DNA of 22,416 bases, taken from the NCBI GenBank assembly GCA_023386865.1, contig JAEWIV010000043.1:1-22416 (forward strand), in the 5' to 3' direction. Positions within the stretch are counted from its first letter, which is position 1. Every line of letters begins with the position of its first letter. The notes beneath the pieces were generated by a model that saw nothing but the letters and a program-made list of their open reading frames with translations, was not told where the DNA came from and did not search any database. Shown here in pieces: positions 1 through 8,764 of this stretch. The translations under genes and the position numbers were made by a program. Source of the DNA: Pseudomonadota bacterium. Its GTDB lineage: Bacteria > Pseudomonadota > Alphaproteobacteria > Reyranellales > Reyranellaceae.

Positions 1-550
1 GATCCTTCAGGAAGTCGACGATCTCCTCGAGCTCGGCCTTGGCCTCGTCGATGCCCGCGACGTCCTCGAAGGTGACGCGGCCATGCTTCTCGGTCAGCAG
101 CCGCGCGCGCGACTTGCCGAAGCCCATGGCGCGGCCGGTCCCGCTCTGCATCTGGCGCAGGAAGAAGATGTAGACGCCGACCAGCACCAGGACAGGCAGC
201 CAGCTCACGAAGATCGAGCCGAGATTGACGCCCTCCTCAGCCGGACCGGCATCGACGCGATCGACGTTCTTGATCAGCATCGGCATCAGCTGCTCGTCGA
301 CCGGCGTGCTCGGCACGTAGGTCGCGAATTTCTGCACACCGTTGCGCGGCTCGCGGAAAGTACCGGTGATGGTGTTGCCCTGGATACGGACGTCCTGGAC
401 CTGGCGCTGCTCGACCGCGCGCACGAAGTCAGAATACGAAACCGTGTTGCCCGCCGACCGGGTCGCTCCGCCCTGGAAGACGCTGTAGAGCAGCGCCAGC
501 AGGAGCACGATGACAATCCACAAGGCGGCGTTACGGTTGAAAGGGTTCAC
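1..550 (-). CDS. ftsH: ATP-dependent zinc metalloprotease FtsH, N-terminal part
   Basis: FtsH is a membrane-anchored AAA+ protease that degrades misfolded membrane proteins and short-lived cytoplasmic regulators. Only the first 183 codons lie in the window; the AAA and M41 protease domains run off the left edge. Visible are TM1 (about residues 10-25), a periplasmic FtsH extracellular domain (about 35-110), TM2 (about 115-131) and the start of the AAA module, with the family hallmark VTFEDVAGIDEAKAEL at 159-174. I chose a GTG start at 550, which gives MNPFNRNAALW, like other alphaproteobacterial FtsH N-termini; no strong ribosome binding site is seen. It follows tilS by 25 bp on the same strand. 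The tilS-ftsH order is common in Proteobacteria. The identification is secure; the start is less so. Confidence 0.95.
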   Translation of the reverse strand, partial: MNPFNRNAALWIVIVLLLALLYSVFQGGATRSAGNTVSYSDFVRAVEQRQVQDVRIQGNTITGTFREPRNGVQKFATYVPSTPVDEQLMPMLIKNVDRVDAGPAEEGVNLGSIFVSWLPVLVLVGVYIFFLRQMQSGTGRAMGFGKSRARLLTEKHGRVTFEDVAGIDEAKAELEEIVDFLKD

Positions 551-575
551 GGGTGTTTTCCAGCAGGATGAGAGA

Positions 576-1655
576 TCATTCTAGATGGGAAGCGGCAGGC
601 GCGCCGCAAGCAAAAAAAGCAGCCGGAATCAGGGGCTGCGCCCCGTTTCCGCCATCTCTCCTGCCACGCTCGGGGCGAACAATCCACTGCAGCCGGCGGC
701 TTCGTGGCACTTGTCGCAGCAGCAACCTACATGCAGAAAGGGTGAAATCCTGGGCGAGGCCGGACCTGCCGCGCGCAACAGGGGCGCAAAGCCGGCGCGT
801 CGCCCGCTCCAGCCGATCCCGCCGCGGCGGATGATCGCCGGCATTGACCGCCTGGACCACCCGGCTCAGCAGCTTCGCCTGCTGATCGCGTCCCAGCCGC
901 AGATAGGCCGACCGGTCGAGGGCGATGTCGCCGGCCGGCGAGAGTTCCAGCACCTCGACCGCCGCCGCCGCCAGTTCCCGTTCACGGGCTGAGCGCTCGC
1001 CGTCGGCCACTGGCGCCGTCGTCCGCTGATCGGCGCGCATCCTCGCCCGCTCGAAGCGAGGGTCGGCGTTGGAGGGATCGTCGAGCCAGGGCACGCCACA
1101 AGCGTTCAGCATCGCCGTGAGGCGCGATCGGGGAACGCCAAGCAGCGGCCTCAGCACCCGCACCTCCGCGAGTTCGACAGCCGCCGACATGCCGGCCAGG
1201 CCGTCGGGTCCACTTTGCCGGGCGGCGCGCATGATCAAAGTCTCCGCCTGATCATCGGCATGATGGGCGACCAGCAGATGGAGGATGCCCTGCCGGCGGC
1301 ACGCCTCGCGCAGCAGCCGGTAGCGTGCCGCACGGGCCGCTTCCTGCAGGCCGGCGTGCGGCTTGGCGCCGGACCAGCGCAGGATCTCGGCGTCGCACCC
1401 GTGGCGTCCGAGCAGGGCCGCCGTCGTCGCCGCTTCCGACGGCGACTCCGGTCGCAGCGCGTGGTCGACAATCAGCCCGACGAGGCGACCGCCGCGCGCT
1501 ACGGTCCATTGCCGGGCGAGCAGCGCGAGGGCGAGAGAATCCCGGCCGCCGGACACGGCGACAGCAACGACCGGCGCCCGTTCGAACGGCTCGAATGGCG
1601 CCATTAGCCGCGAGAAGTCGGCGGCATCGAGAGGTCGAGCGTCGGCCAAGCTCAC
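576..1655 (-). CDS. tilS: tRNA(Ile)-lysidine synthase TilS
   Basis: TilS attaches lysine to C34 of the CAU-anticodon isoleucine tRNA, using ATP, so that it reads AUA. The protein is 359 aa with a PP-loop ATP-binding motif SGGRDS at residues 35-40, followed by the family's LVAHHADDQAETLIMR segment and the LLGVPRSRL region. The C-terminal part after about residue 215 is short and Arg-rich compared with the 400-450 aa of many homologues, so the second substrate-binding domain may be reduced. The start is a GTG whose bases overlap the cpoB stop (GTGA), implying translational coupling in the tol-cpoB-tilS-ftsH transcript. An internal ATG at 1604 (MAPFEPF) is a possible alternative start. Confidence 0.93.
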   Translation of the reverse strand: MSLADARPLDAADFSRLMAPFEPFERAPVVAVAVSGGRDSLALALLARQWTVARGGRLVGLIVDHALRPESPSEAATTAALLGRHGCDAEILRWSGAKPHAGLQEAARAARYRLLREACRRQGILHLLVAHHADDQAETLIMRAARQSGPDGLAGMSAAVELAEVRVLRPLLGVPRSRLTAMLNACGVPWLDDPSNADPRFERARMRADQRTTAPVADGERSARERELAAAAVEVLELSPAGDIALDRSAYLRLGRDQQAKLLSRVVQAVNAGDHPPRRDRLERATRRLCAPVARGRSGLAQDFTLSACRLLLRQVPRSRRLQWIVRPERGRRDGGNGAQPLIPAAFFACGAPAASHLE

Positions 1656-2353
1656 CCGCAGCCGTTCTTCTGACGCTCCTGGTCGACGCGACGCTTCTGC
1701 AAGTCGGTGGCGCGCGGATAATCCTGGCTGAACTTCGAGAAGACCTGGCAGGCATCCGCCTTGCGGCCCATCACGGCGAGCGTGATACCGAGCTTCAGGA
1801 GATTGTCGGGACCCTTGGGGCTCGTCTTGTAGCTCTTGTAGCCCTCGGCGAATGCCGTCATGGCGTTCTGGTAGTCCTTGCGGGCATAGTAGCTCTCGCC
1901 CAGCCAGTATTGCGCGTTGCCCGCCAGCGTGTGCTTGGGATTGCTCTGCAGGAAGGCCTTGAAGCCGCGCTCGGCGCCGGCGTTGTCGCCGTCCTGCAGC
2001 TTCTTCATGGCGTCATGATACGCCTGATCGCCACCGGCGGCGCCGCCGCCAGGAGCGGCCGATGGTGGTGGCGCAGCAGCCGCCTGGGGTGCAGCCGGCC
2101 GTGGTCCACCGCCGCCACGGCCCTTCTCCATCTGGTCGAGGCGGTACTCGTAGTCGGCCTGCATCTTCTCGAGCTGCTGCTGGAGCTGATGGTTGCGATA
2201 CTGGAGCTGCTCGATCTGGCCGGTCAGCATGGTGATCTGCTGCTGCAGCTGGTTGAAGCGGTCGTCGATATAGACCGGATCGGCACGCTGGGCGCCTGCC
2301 GCGGTGGGCAGCACCAGACCGATCGCTAGCAGCGAGGTACGGAAGATCTTCAT
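1652..2353 (-). CDS. cpoB: Tol-Pal system protein CpoB (YbgF), periplasmic TPR protein
   Basis: CpoB binds TolA in the periplasm and coordinates peptidoglycan synthesis with outer-membrane constriction during division. From the chosen ATG at 2353 the protein is 233 aa: a Sec signal peptide (MKIFRTSLLAIGLVLPTAAGAQ), a Gln-rich coiled coil that in homologues trimerises (about residues 25-75), an Ala/Pro/Gly linker (about 80-110), and TPR repeats with the usual NAQYWLGESYYARKDYQNA pattern to the end. An in-frame ATG at 2386 would add 11 residues before the signal peptide and is less likely. It is the last tol-pal gene and overlaps tilS by 4 bp. A hairpin lies in the 112-bp gap between pal and this gene. 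Confidence 0.93.
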   Translation of the reverse strand: MKIFRTSLLAIGLVLPTAAGAQRADPVYIDDRFNQLQQQITMLTGQIEQLQYRNHQLQQQLEKMQADYEYRLDQMEKGRGGGGPRPAAPQAAAAPPPSAAPGGGAAGGDQAYHDAMKKLQDGDNAGAERGFKAFLQSNPKHTLAGNAQYWLGESYYARKDYQNAMTAFAEGYKSYKTSPKGPDNLLKLGITLAVMGRKADACQVFSKFSQDYPRATDLQKRRVDQERQKNGCG

Positions 2354-2418
2354 GGCAGGCGACAGTTTCTGTGCAAAGGCGGCCATTTTCAGGCATCGCC
2401 GCTACGCTTCCAAATGAA

Positions 2419-2443
2419 AACGCCGGCCCTGTGGACCGGCGTT
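2419..2443 (-). terminator. Stem-loop after pal, possible weak terminator
   Basis: AACGCCGG at 2419-2426 and CCGGCGTT at 2436-2443 form a perfect 8-bp stem with a 9-nt loop. Read on the minus strand, the stem ends in TTTTC, a short U-tract, so it could partly terminate pal mRNA or protect its 3' end. It begins 22 bases past the pal stop and lies before cpoB. The U-run is short, so read-through into cpoB is expected. Confidence 0.5.
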
Positions 2444-2465
2444 CCCGAAATTCTCGCCCGGCGCC

Positions 2466-2927
2466 TTACTGCAGCGCCGTGACGGCGCGGCGGTTGCGCG
2501 CCCATGCCCCTTCGTCGGAACCCGGCGGATCGGGGTTCTCCTTGCCGAAGCTGATGGTCTTGATGCGCGCCGCCGGAATGCCCTGAGCGACGAGATACTG
2601 CTTGGCCGCGTTGGCGCGACGCTCGCCCAGCGCGAAGTTGTACTCGCGCGTGCCGCGCTCGTCGCAGTGGCCTTCGACGGTGATCTGGTACTGGCCGTAC
2701 TTCTTCAGCCACTCGGCCTGCCGGTTGAGGGTCTGGCGGCCATCCTCGCGGATCACCGACATGTCCGTGTCGAAGAACACGCGATCGCCGACGTTCTGGC
2801 GAAAGTCCGCAATCGACCCGGGCGTGACGGTTGTCGTCGCGGGGGCGGCGGCCTCCTGCTGGTTGCTGCACGCGGCCATGACGAACATCGCCGCAATGGC
2901 CGCAAAAGCCTTGATTGTCTTCATCAT
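2466..2927 (-). CDS. pal: Peptidoglycan-associated lipoprotein Pal
   Basis: Pal is an outer-membrane lipoprotein that binds peptidoglycan and interacts with TolB and TolA to keep the outer membrane attached during division. The 153-aa protein has a lipoprotein signal with lipobox VMAAC (Cys20 would be acylated), a short Gln/Ala-rich linker, then an OmpA-like domain (about residues 48-150) with the peptidoglycan-binding signature VEGHCDERGTREYNFALGERRA. Two consecutive ATG codons (2927, 2924) follow an AGGGAG ribosome binding site, so either may be used. Pal is bracketed by two intergenic stem-loops, which may set its level apart from tolB and cpoB. Length and architecture are normal for the family. 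Confidence 0.97.
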   Translation of the reverse strand: MMKTIKAFAAIAAMFVMAACSNQQEAAAPATTTVTPGSIADFRQNVGDRVFFDTDMSVIREDGRQTLNRQAEWLKKYGQYQITVEGHCDERGTREYNFALGERRANAAKQYLVAQGIPAARIKTISFGKENPDPPGSDEGAWARNRRAVTALQ

Positions 2928-2946
2928 TCAGCGCTCCCTGACAACA

Positions 2947-2979
2947 TCGACCCGAGCGCTAGGAAGACGCTCGGGTCGA
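2947..2979 (-). other. Strong 12-bp stem-loop in the tolB-pal spacer
   Basis: TCGACCCGAGCG (2947-2958) and CGCTCGGGTCGA (2968-2979) are perfect reverse complements separated by 9 nt. In minus-strand mRNA the hairpin lies between the tolB stop and the pal ribosome binding site. No U-run follows on the minus strand (TGTTGTC), so it is not a standard intrinsic terminator. An RNA-processing or mRNA-stabilising structure is more likely. Confidence 0.6.
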
Positions 2980-3000
2980 AAAGAAAGATCAAATCCTTCG

Positions 3001-4323
3001 CTATTGCGGAATCAAGGGTGACCACGCCGGATCCGAAGCGTCGGACGGCGTCGGAATCTGGCGCTCGAAGCGGCCGGTGATGTCGACCTGATGCAAGGTG
3101 ACCGCCCCCGTACGACCCGCCGAGCTCGGCTGCTGGCGGAAGTATGCCAGCACGCGACCGTTGGGCGCCCAGGTCGGCCCCTCGACGAGGAAGCCGGAGG
3201 CGAGCATGCGTTCGCCGCCGCCGTCGGGCCGCATCACCCCGATGCCGAAGCTGCCCCCCGTTATCTTGGTGAAGGCGATCCAGTCGCCGCGCGGCGCCCA
3301 GACCGGCGTGGCGTAACGGCCGTCGCCGAAGGTGATGCGTCGTTCGCCGCCGCCACCCGCGCTCATGACGTAGAGCTGCTGGCTGCCGCCGCGATCCGAG
3401 TTGAAGACGATCTGCGTGCCGTCATTGGAGAAGCACGGCGACGTGTCGATCGCGGACGAGTTGGTCAGGCGACGCTGGGCACGACCGCGCACGTCCATCT
3501 CGAAGATGTTGGTCCGGCCGTCCGCGGCGATGCTCATCACGACCTTGGTGCCGTCGGGCGAGAAGCGCGGCGCGAAGCTCATGCCGGGGAAGTTGCCCAT
3601 GAGCTCGCGGCGGCCCGAATCGACGTTCTGCAGATAGACCCGCGGCGGGCTGCTGCGGTCCTCCCCGAAGGCCATGTAGACGATCTCCTGCAGCGTCGGC
3701 GAGAAGCGCGGCGTGACGGCGATCGTGCGGCCATCGGTGATGTAGCGGTTGTTGGCGCCGTCCTGGTCCATGATGGCGATGCGCTTCACGCGCGCGTTGC
3801 CCGGACCGCTTTCGGCGACGTAGGCGATGCGGGTGTCGAAGTAGCCCTCCTCGCCGGTCACGCGCTTGTAGATCGCGTCGGCGATTATGTGGGCGAGCCG
3901 CCGCCAGTTGGCGGGCTGGCTGGTGAAGGAGAGCCCGGCGGCCTGCTGGCCGACCACGACGTCCCACAGCCGGAAATCGACCTTGATGTTGCCGCCGGCC
4001 TGGCCGACCTGGCCGACGACGACGCCGGCGGCGCCGATCTGGCGCCAGGCCGGGAACTGTGGCGCGGCGCTCGCATTGACGTCCCTCTGGATGAAGGAAC
4101 TGGGCGGCAGCGAACGAAAGAGGCCGGAATTCTGAAGGTCGTTGCGCACGACGTTGGCGATGTCGGCGCCGACGCGGTCGCCGGCGAAATCGACGATGGC
4201 GATCGGCACCGGCTCGAACGTCGGGCGGGTCATGTCGATCGTGAGCTGGGCGCGCGCGGGAACGGCGGCGCCTGCGGCAAGTGCTGCGCCGCCCAGTATC
4301 GTCGAGCGTCGGGGAAGCATCAT
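3001..4323 (-). CDS. tolB: Tol-Pal system periplasmic beta-propeller protein TolB
   Basis: TolB is the periplasmic partner of Pal and TolA. The N-terminal domain (IAIVDFAGD...VVRNDLQNSGLFRSL) is followed by a six-bladed propeller with repeated SPDGTKVVM, SNDGTQIVFNSDRGG and APRGDWIAFTK strands. I chose the ATG at 4323 (440 aa) because AAGAGG sits 6 nt before it and it gives a compact export signal, MMLPRRSTILGG followed by AALAAGAAVPARA. In-frame ATGs at 4341 and 4359 lack a convincing ribosome binding site. The signal has a twin-arginine pair ahead of the hydrophobic stretch, whereas TolB is normally a Sec substrate. The gene lies 49 bp after tolA and 73 bp before pal. Confidence 0.95.
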   Translation of the reverse strand: MMLPRRSTILGGAALAAGAAVPARAQLTIDMTRPTFEPVPIAIVDFAGDRVGADIANVVRNDLQNSGLFRSLPPSSFIQRDVNASAAPQFPAWRQIGAAGVVVGQVGQAGGNIKVDFRLWDVVVGQQAAGLSFTSQPANWRRLAHIIADAIYKRVTGEEGYFDTRIAYVAESGPGNARVKRIAIMDQDGANNRYITDGRTIAVTPRFSPTLQEIVYMAFGEDRSSPPRVYLQNVDSGRRELMGNFPGMSFAPRFSPDGTKVVMSIAADGRTNIFEMDVRGRAQRRLTNSSAIDTSPCFSNDGTQIVFNSDRGGSQQLYVMSAGGGGERRITFGDGRYATPVWAPRGDWIAFTKITGGSFGIGVMRPDGGGERMLASGFLVEGPTWAPNGRVLAYFRQQPSSAGRTGAVTLHQVDITGRFERQIPTPSDASDPAWSPLIPQ

Positions 4324-4372
4324 GTCGGACCTCTTGTTCATTGAGGGGGTGTCTCTCATAGCGCGGCCACCG

Positions 4373-5323
4373 TCAGTAGTCGCGTGGATCGAAATTGAAA
4401 GTGATGTTGCGCCACGAGTTGTATTTTTCCGGTGACAACGGCCATGGCTGGCAGCGCGGGTTCATGATCGCGCGATGCGCGGCGTCGGCGGCAGCGCGGT
4501 AGTTCGGGTCGTTGTTGTAGCGGCCGGTGTCCTTGAGCTCGGCCTTCACCGGCGTGCCGTCCTGGTTCATCTGCACGACCAGCGTAATGATCATGTTCTG
4601 CTCCCGCCCGCCGCCGATCGTGTTCCAGCACGGCCGGATCTTGTTGCGCACGCCTTCGATCTCGCTCGCCGTCACGACGGCGGCGAGGTTGGGCGCCGCC
4701 GGCGCCTGGCGCGTCACCTGCTGCTGCGGCTTGGGCTGCTGCTCCGGCGTCTGCTGCTTCTGCGGCGACTGCTTGTTCTTCAGGATGTCGTCGATCATCG
4801 AATCGACGCTCTGCTTGGGCGGTGCGGGCTTCGGTGGCGCAGGCTTGGGCGGCTCCGGCTTCTTGACCTCCGGCGCAGGCTTGGGCGGCTCGGGCGGCTT
4901 CTCGATCTTGGGCGGCTCGGGCTCCTTGGGCTTCAGCGCGATCAGATCTTCGGCCGGCTTGGCCGCTTCCGGCTTGGGCGTCACGACCGGCGGCGGCGGC
5001 AACGGCTTCGCTTCGGCGGTTTCGACCTTGGGCTTTTCCGGCGCCGGCGGCGGCTCGGCCGACTTGGGCGGCGGCGCCTTGGTCGCTTCCTCGGCGATCG
5101 GCACGTCCTTGGGCTGCGGCGGCGGATTGCCGACCTTGGGTGCCGCCGCCTTCTTGTCGATCATCTCGAAGTCGACCATCACCGGCTCGGGCTCCATCAA
5201 GGGCGGCCGACTGAAGAAGTCGAGGTTCATCACCGCCGCGCCCAGCACGACGACATGCAGCATCGCCGACACGATGGCCGGCGTGCGCATCTCGACGCTT
5301 CTCGGGATACGGTCGCCAATCAC
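4373..5323 (-). CDS. tolA: Cell-envelope integrity protein TolA
   Basis: TolA links the inner-membrane TolQR motor to TolB and Pal. This 316-aa form has one N-terminal TM helix (about residues 13-33), a long periplasmic domain II very rich in Pro, Lys, Glu and Ala (about 40-195), a Gln-rich connector, and a C-terminal TolA/TonB-like domain (about 213-316) with Cys232 and Cys291, which could form the disulfide seen in TolA domain III. The Pro-rich rather than Ala-rich helical domain II is usual in Alphaproteobacteria. The start is GTG at 5323, 26 bp after the tolR stop; AGGGACGAGGCGA just upstream can serve as ribosome binding site. The repetitive PPKPAPPK-type codons give strong strand asymmetry. 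Confidence 0.93.
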   Translation of the reverse strand: MIGDRIPRSVEMRTPAIVSAMLHVVVLGAAVMNLDFFSRPPLMEPEPVMVDFEMIDKKAAAPKVGNPPPQPKDVPIAEEATKAPPPKSAEPPPAPEKPKVETAEAKPLPPPPVVTPKPEAAKPAEDLIALKPKEPEPPKIEKPPEPPKPAPEVKKPEPPKPAPPKPAPPKQSVDSMIDDILKNKQSPQKQQTPEQQPKPQQQVTRQAPAAPNLAAVVTASEIEGVRNKIRPCWNTIGGGREQNMIITLVVQMNQDGTPVKAELKDTGRYNNDPNYRAAADAAHRAIMNPRCQPWPLSPEKYNSWRNITFNFDPRDY

Positions 5324-5349
5324 TCGCCTCGTCCCTCCTCGCCGTTCTG

Positions 5350-5879
<530 letters not shown>

Positions 5880-5880
<1 letters not shown>

Positions 5881-6614
5881 CAGACCTGCTCCTCGAGCTG
5901 ACGCGACAGGATGGTGATGAACTCGCCGGCGAAGGATTCGAGCTGCTGGGCGTAGCGCGCGACCTGGCCCGACAGGATGTTGTAGGCGCCGGCTGCCGGG
6001 ATCGCGGCGACCAGGCCGATCGCGGTGGCGAACAACGCCTCGGAGATGCCGGGCGCCACGACCGCGAGCGAGGTGTTCTTGGACTGCGCGATGTGACCGA
6101 AGCTGTTCATGATGCCCCACACCGTGCCGAACAGGCCGACGAAGGTGGCATTCGCGCCGACCGTGGCGAGAAAGCCCAGCCGCTTCTCGATCGCTTCCAT
6201 CTCGCGCTGGATGGTGACGCTCATGACCTGTTCGATGCGCTGACGCAACGCGGCGCGTGCCGTGGCGCTGGTCGCCAGCCCCTTCGACACCGAGCGCCGC
6301 CATTCGCGCATGGCCGCGGAGAAGATGCTCGACATCGGATCATCCGGCTTGGCTCCGACGCGGTCGTAGAGATCTTCCAGGGAAACGCCCGACCAGAAGG
6401 TGTCCTCGAACGTCTGGGCGCTCCGCTTCAGCGAGCGCAGGCGCAACATCTTTTCGAAGATGATCGCCCACGACCAGAACGAGGCCAGCAGGAGAGCGAT
6501 CATCACCGCCTTGACGACCCAGTCGGCCTGCATGAACAGGCCGTACACCGACATGTCGATCGGTGGGCTGCTGCCGCCAAGAGGGGTACTGGCGACCTGC
6601 GCGAACGCGTCCAT
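5880..6614 (-). CDS. tolQ: Tol-Pal system proton-motor subunit TolQ (ExbB family)
   Basis: TolQ is the pentameric inner-membrane channel protein that surrounds the TolR dimer. The 244-aa protein has three TM segments: about residues 31-53 (VVKAVMIALLLASFWSWAI), about 150-172 (GFLATVGANATFVGLFGTVWG) and about 190-212 (EALFATAIGLVAAIPAAGA), with a large cytoplasmic loop between TM1 and TM2. These match the MotA/TolQ/ExbB proton-channel family. ACGGAG lies 8 nt before the ATG at 6614. Ybgc lies 25 bp upstream and tolR overlaps by one base. Length and topology are normal. Confidence 0.97.
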
Positions 6615-6639
6615 TTTATATCTCCGTTAGTTCAAAGGG

Positions 6640-7107
6640 TTATACCTGAATATGGCGTGAGCGGGGCGACTCTGCCGCGGCAACCTGTGCCAGGGCTGTG
6701 CGCACGTGCATCGGCAATCGGACCGGCCGTCCCGTCGCCCCCATGCAAGCGACGACGAGTTCGGCACGAACCAGGATCTCTTCGCCGCGGCGCGCGAGCT
6801 GGACCATGTCGAGCGAGGCGCCGCGCATTTCTCCGCAGGTGGTGACGACCTCGATCGTCTCGTCCAGTCGCGCCGGCTTCAGATAGTCGATGGTGCAGCG
6901 GCGCACGACCCAGTTCACGCCGCGCTCGTCGCGCAAGGCGCTATGCTCCTGCCCGAGCAGGCGCAGAAGCTCGGTGCGACCGCGCTCCAGGAAGCGCAGC
7001 CAGTTGGCGTAGTAGACGATGCCCGCGGCATCGGTGTCCTCGTAATAGACTCGCAGCGGCAGCACGTGCGCGCCACCGGCGATATGGCCGGACGTCGGCG
7101 CGCTCAC
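6640..7107 (-). CDS. ybgC: Tol-Pal-associated acyl-CoA thioesterase YbgC
   Basis: YbgC is a hotdog-fold thioesterase, encoded with tolQRAB in many Proteobacteria, that hydrolyses acyl-CoA and has been tied to phospholipid metabolism. The 155-aa protein carries the 4HBT signature YYEDTDAAGIVYYANWLRFLER; the Asp in DTDAAG (residue 26) is the expected catalytic residue. The His found in some homologues after GIVY is Tyr here. The start is GTG at 7107, overlapping the ruvB stop (GTGA), so translation is probably coupled to ruvB, and no later Met could produce an intact domain. It links the ruv genes to the tol operon. Confidence 0.93.
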   Translation of the reverse strand: MSAPTSGHIAGGAHVLPLRVYYEDTDAAGIVYYANWLRFLERGRTELLRLLGQEHSALRDERGVNWVVRRCTIDYLKPARLDETIEVVTTCGEMRGASLDMVQLARRGEEILVRAELVVACMGATGRPVRLPMHVRTALAQVAAAESPRSRHIQV

Positions 7108-8159
7108 CCCTCCTCCACCTGGTCGCCGGCAGCCAGCAGGTCGAGCTGCCGCTTCTGCTCGCGCGGCATGGCCACGCCGAGATGACGGTAGCCGCCCTCC
7201 GACAAAAGCCTCCCGCGCGGCGTGCGCATCAGGAGGCCGAGCTGCATGAGATAGGGCTCGATCACGTCCTCGATGACGTCGCGCTGCTCCGACAGTGCGG
7301 CCGCCAAGGTATCGACACCCACCGGGCCGCCGCCGTAGTTCTCGGCGATGCAGGCGAGATAGCTGCGGTCCATGGAATCGAGCCCGCGACCGTCGATCTC
7401 GAGCCGGCTCAGCGCCGAGTCGGCAACCCTGGCGTCGACGACCGAATGGCCGCCGACGGCGGCGAAGTCGCGGACGCGGCGGAGCAGGCGGTTGGCCACG
7501 CGCGGCGTGCCGCGCGAGCGCTTGGCGATCTCCGCGCCGCCGTCCCTGGCCATCTCCACCTTCAGGACGCGCGCCGCGCGATGCACGATCGTCTCGAGCT
7601 CGGCCGGCTCGTAGAAGTTCATGCGCAGCGGAATGCCGAAACGCTCGCGCAACGGCCGCGTCATCAGGCCGGACCGCGTGGTGGCACCGACGAGCGTGAA
7701 AGGCTGCAGCTCGATGCGCACGGAGCGCGCCGCCGGCCCCTCTCCGATCATCAGGTCGAGCTGGAAATCCTCCATGGCGGGATAGAGAATCTCCTCGATC
7801 GCCGGGTTCAGACGGTGGATCTCGTCGATGAACAGCACGTCGTGCGGCTGCAGGTTGGTGAGCTGGGCGGCGAGATCACCGGCCTTCTGGATCACCGGCC
7901 CCGAGGTTGCGCGGAAACCCACGCCCATCTCGCGCGCCACGATCTGCGCCAGCGTCGTCTTGCCAAGCCCCGGCGGGCCATGGAACAGCACGTGGTCGAG
8001 CGCCTCTTTGCGCGCCTTCGCGGCGGCAATGTAGATCTTCAGATTCTCGCGCAGCTGCTTCTGGCCGATGAAATCGTCGAGGGTCTGCGGCCTGAGCGCC
8101 AGTTCGGCCGCGTCCTCTTCAGCGCGCTTGGAGGTGACTAGCCTCTCCTCACCGCTCAT
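7104..8159 (-). CDS. ruvB: Holliday junction branch-migration helicase RuvB
   Basis: RuvB is the hexameric AAA+ motor that, with RuvA, drives branch migration of Holliday junctions. The 351-aa protein has Walker A GPPGLGKT at residues 61-68, Walker B with DEIH at 112-115, the GATTRSG sensor region, the RuvB wedge and lid segments, and a C-terminal winged-helix DNA-binding domain ending in MRTPRGRLLSEGGYRHLGV. The ATG at 8159 overlaps the ruvA stop by four bases (ATGA), and its own stop overlaps the ybgC GTG. All expected motifs are intact. Confidence 0.98.
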   Translation of the reverse strand: MSGEERLVTSKRAEEDAAELALRPQTLDDFIGQKQLRENLKIYIAAAKARKEALDHVLFHGPPGLGKTTLAQIVAREMGVGFRATSGPVIQKAGDLAAQLTNLQPHDVLFIDEIHRLNPAIEEILYPAMEDFQLDLMIGEGPAARSVRIELQPFTLVGATTRSGLMTRPLRERFGIPLRMNFYEPAELETIVHRAARVLKVEMARDGGAEIAKRSRGTPRVANRLLRRVRDFAAVGGHSVVDARVADSALSRLEIDGRGLDSMDRSYLACIAENYGGGPVGVDTLAAALSEQRDVIEDVIEPYLMQLGLLMRTPRGRLLSEGGYRHLGVAMPREQKRQLDLLAAGDQVEEG

Positions 8160-8764
8160 CGCGCCAGCTCCTGCAAGGCGGTACGGACGATAGCATCGAA
8201 GGTGGCGCCATCACCGAGTCGCTGGGTGACGCGCGCCACGGCGCCGAACGCCTCGACGCGTTTGTAGCCGAGATTGACCAGCGCGGAGACGGCATCCTCG
8301 TTGATCGATCCCGCCGGCGCGGCGGCGGGGGCCGCAGCGCCCTTGGCGACCGGCGGGACGCCGAATGCCGCCGCCTTGTCCTTGAGCTCGGTGGCCAGCC
8401 GGGCGGCGAGCTTGGGGCCGACGCCGGCCGGGCGGCTCAATGTCGCGCGGTCCTGTGCAGCGATGGCGCGCGCGATCTCGTCCGGCGCGAGCGTCGAGAG
8501 GATGGACAGCGCCACCCGGGCACCGACGCCCTGCACCGTCGTCAGGATGCGGAACCAGTCCCGCTCGGCAGTCTCGAGGAAGCCATAGAGGCTGATCGCG
8601 TCCTCGCGAACGATGGTCTCGACCAGCATGGTCGCCTCACCGCCGGCTACGAGATCGCGCAAGGTGCGCGAAGAGGCGGACACGAGATAGCCCACGCCGA
8701 CGACGTCGATGACGGCGCTGTCGGTGTCGACCGAATCGACGATGCCTTTCAGCTTGGCGATCAC
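8156..8764 (-). CDS. ruvA: Holliday junction DNA-binding protein RuvA
   Basis: RuvA tetramers clamp Holliday junctions and load RuvB. The 202-aa protein begins MIAKLKGIVDSVD (OB-fold domain, about residues 1-63), continues with tandem helix-hairpin-helix motifs (VQGVGARVALSIL and PAGVGPKLAARLATEL, about 70-135), an Ala/Pro-rich flexible linker (about 138-155), and domain III that contacts RuvB (EDAVSALVNLGYKRVEAFGAV...). The start is a GTG at 8764 overlapping the ruvC stop as GTGA; a longer open frame upstream reads ruvC DNA out of phase and is not part of the gene. Confidence 0.97.
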   Translation of the reverse strand: MIAKLKGIVDSVDTDSAVIDVVGVGYLVSASSRTLRDLVAGGEATMLVETIVREDAISLYGFLETAERDWFRILTTVQGVGARVALSILSTLAPDEIARAIAAQDRATLSRPAGVGPKLAARLATELKDKAAAFGVPPVAKGAAAPAAAPAGSINEDAVSALVNLGYKRVEAFGAVARVTQRLGDGATFDAIVRTALQELAR

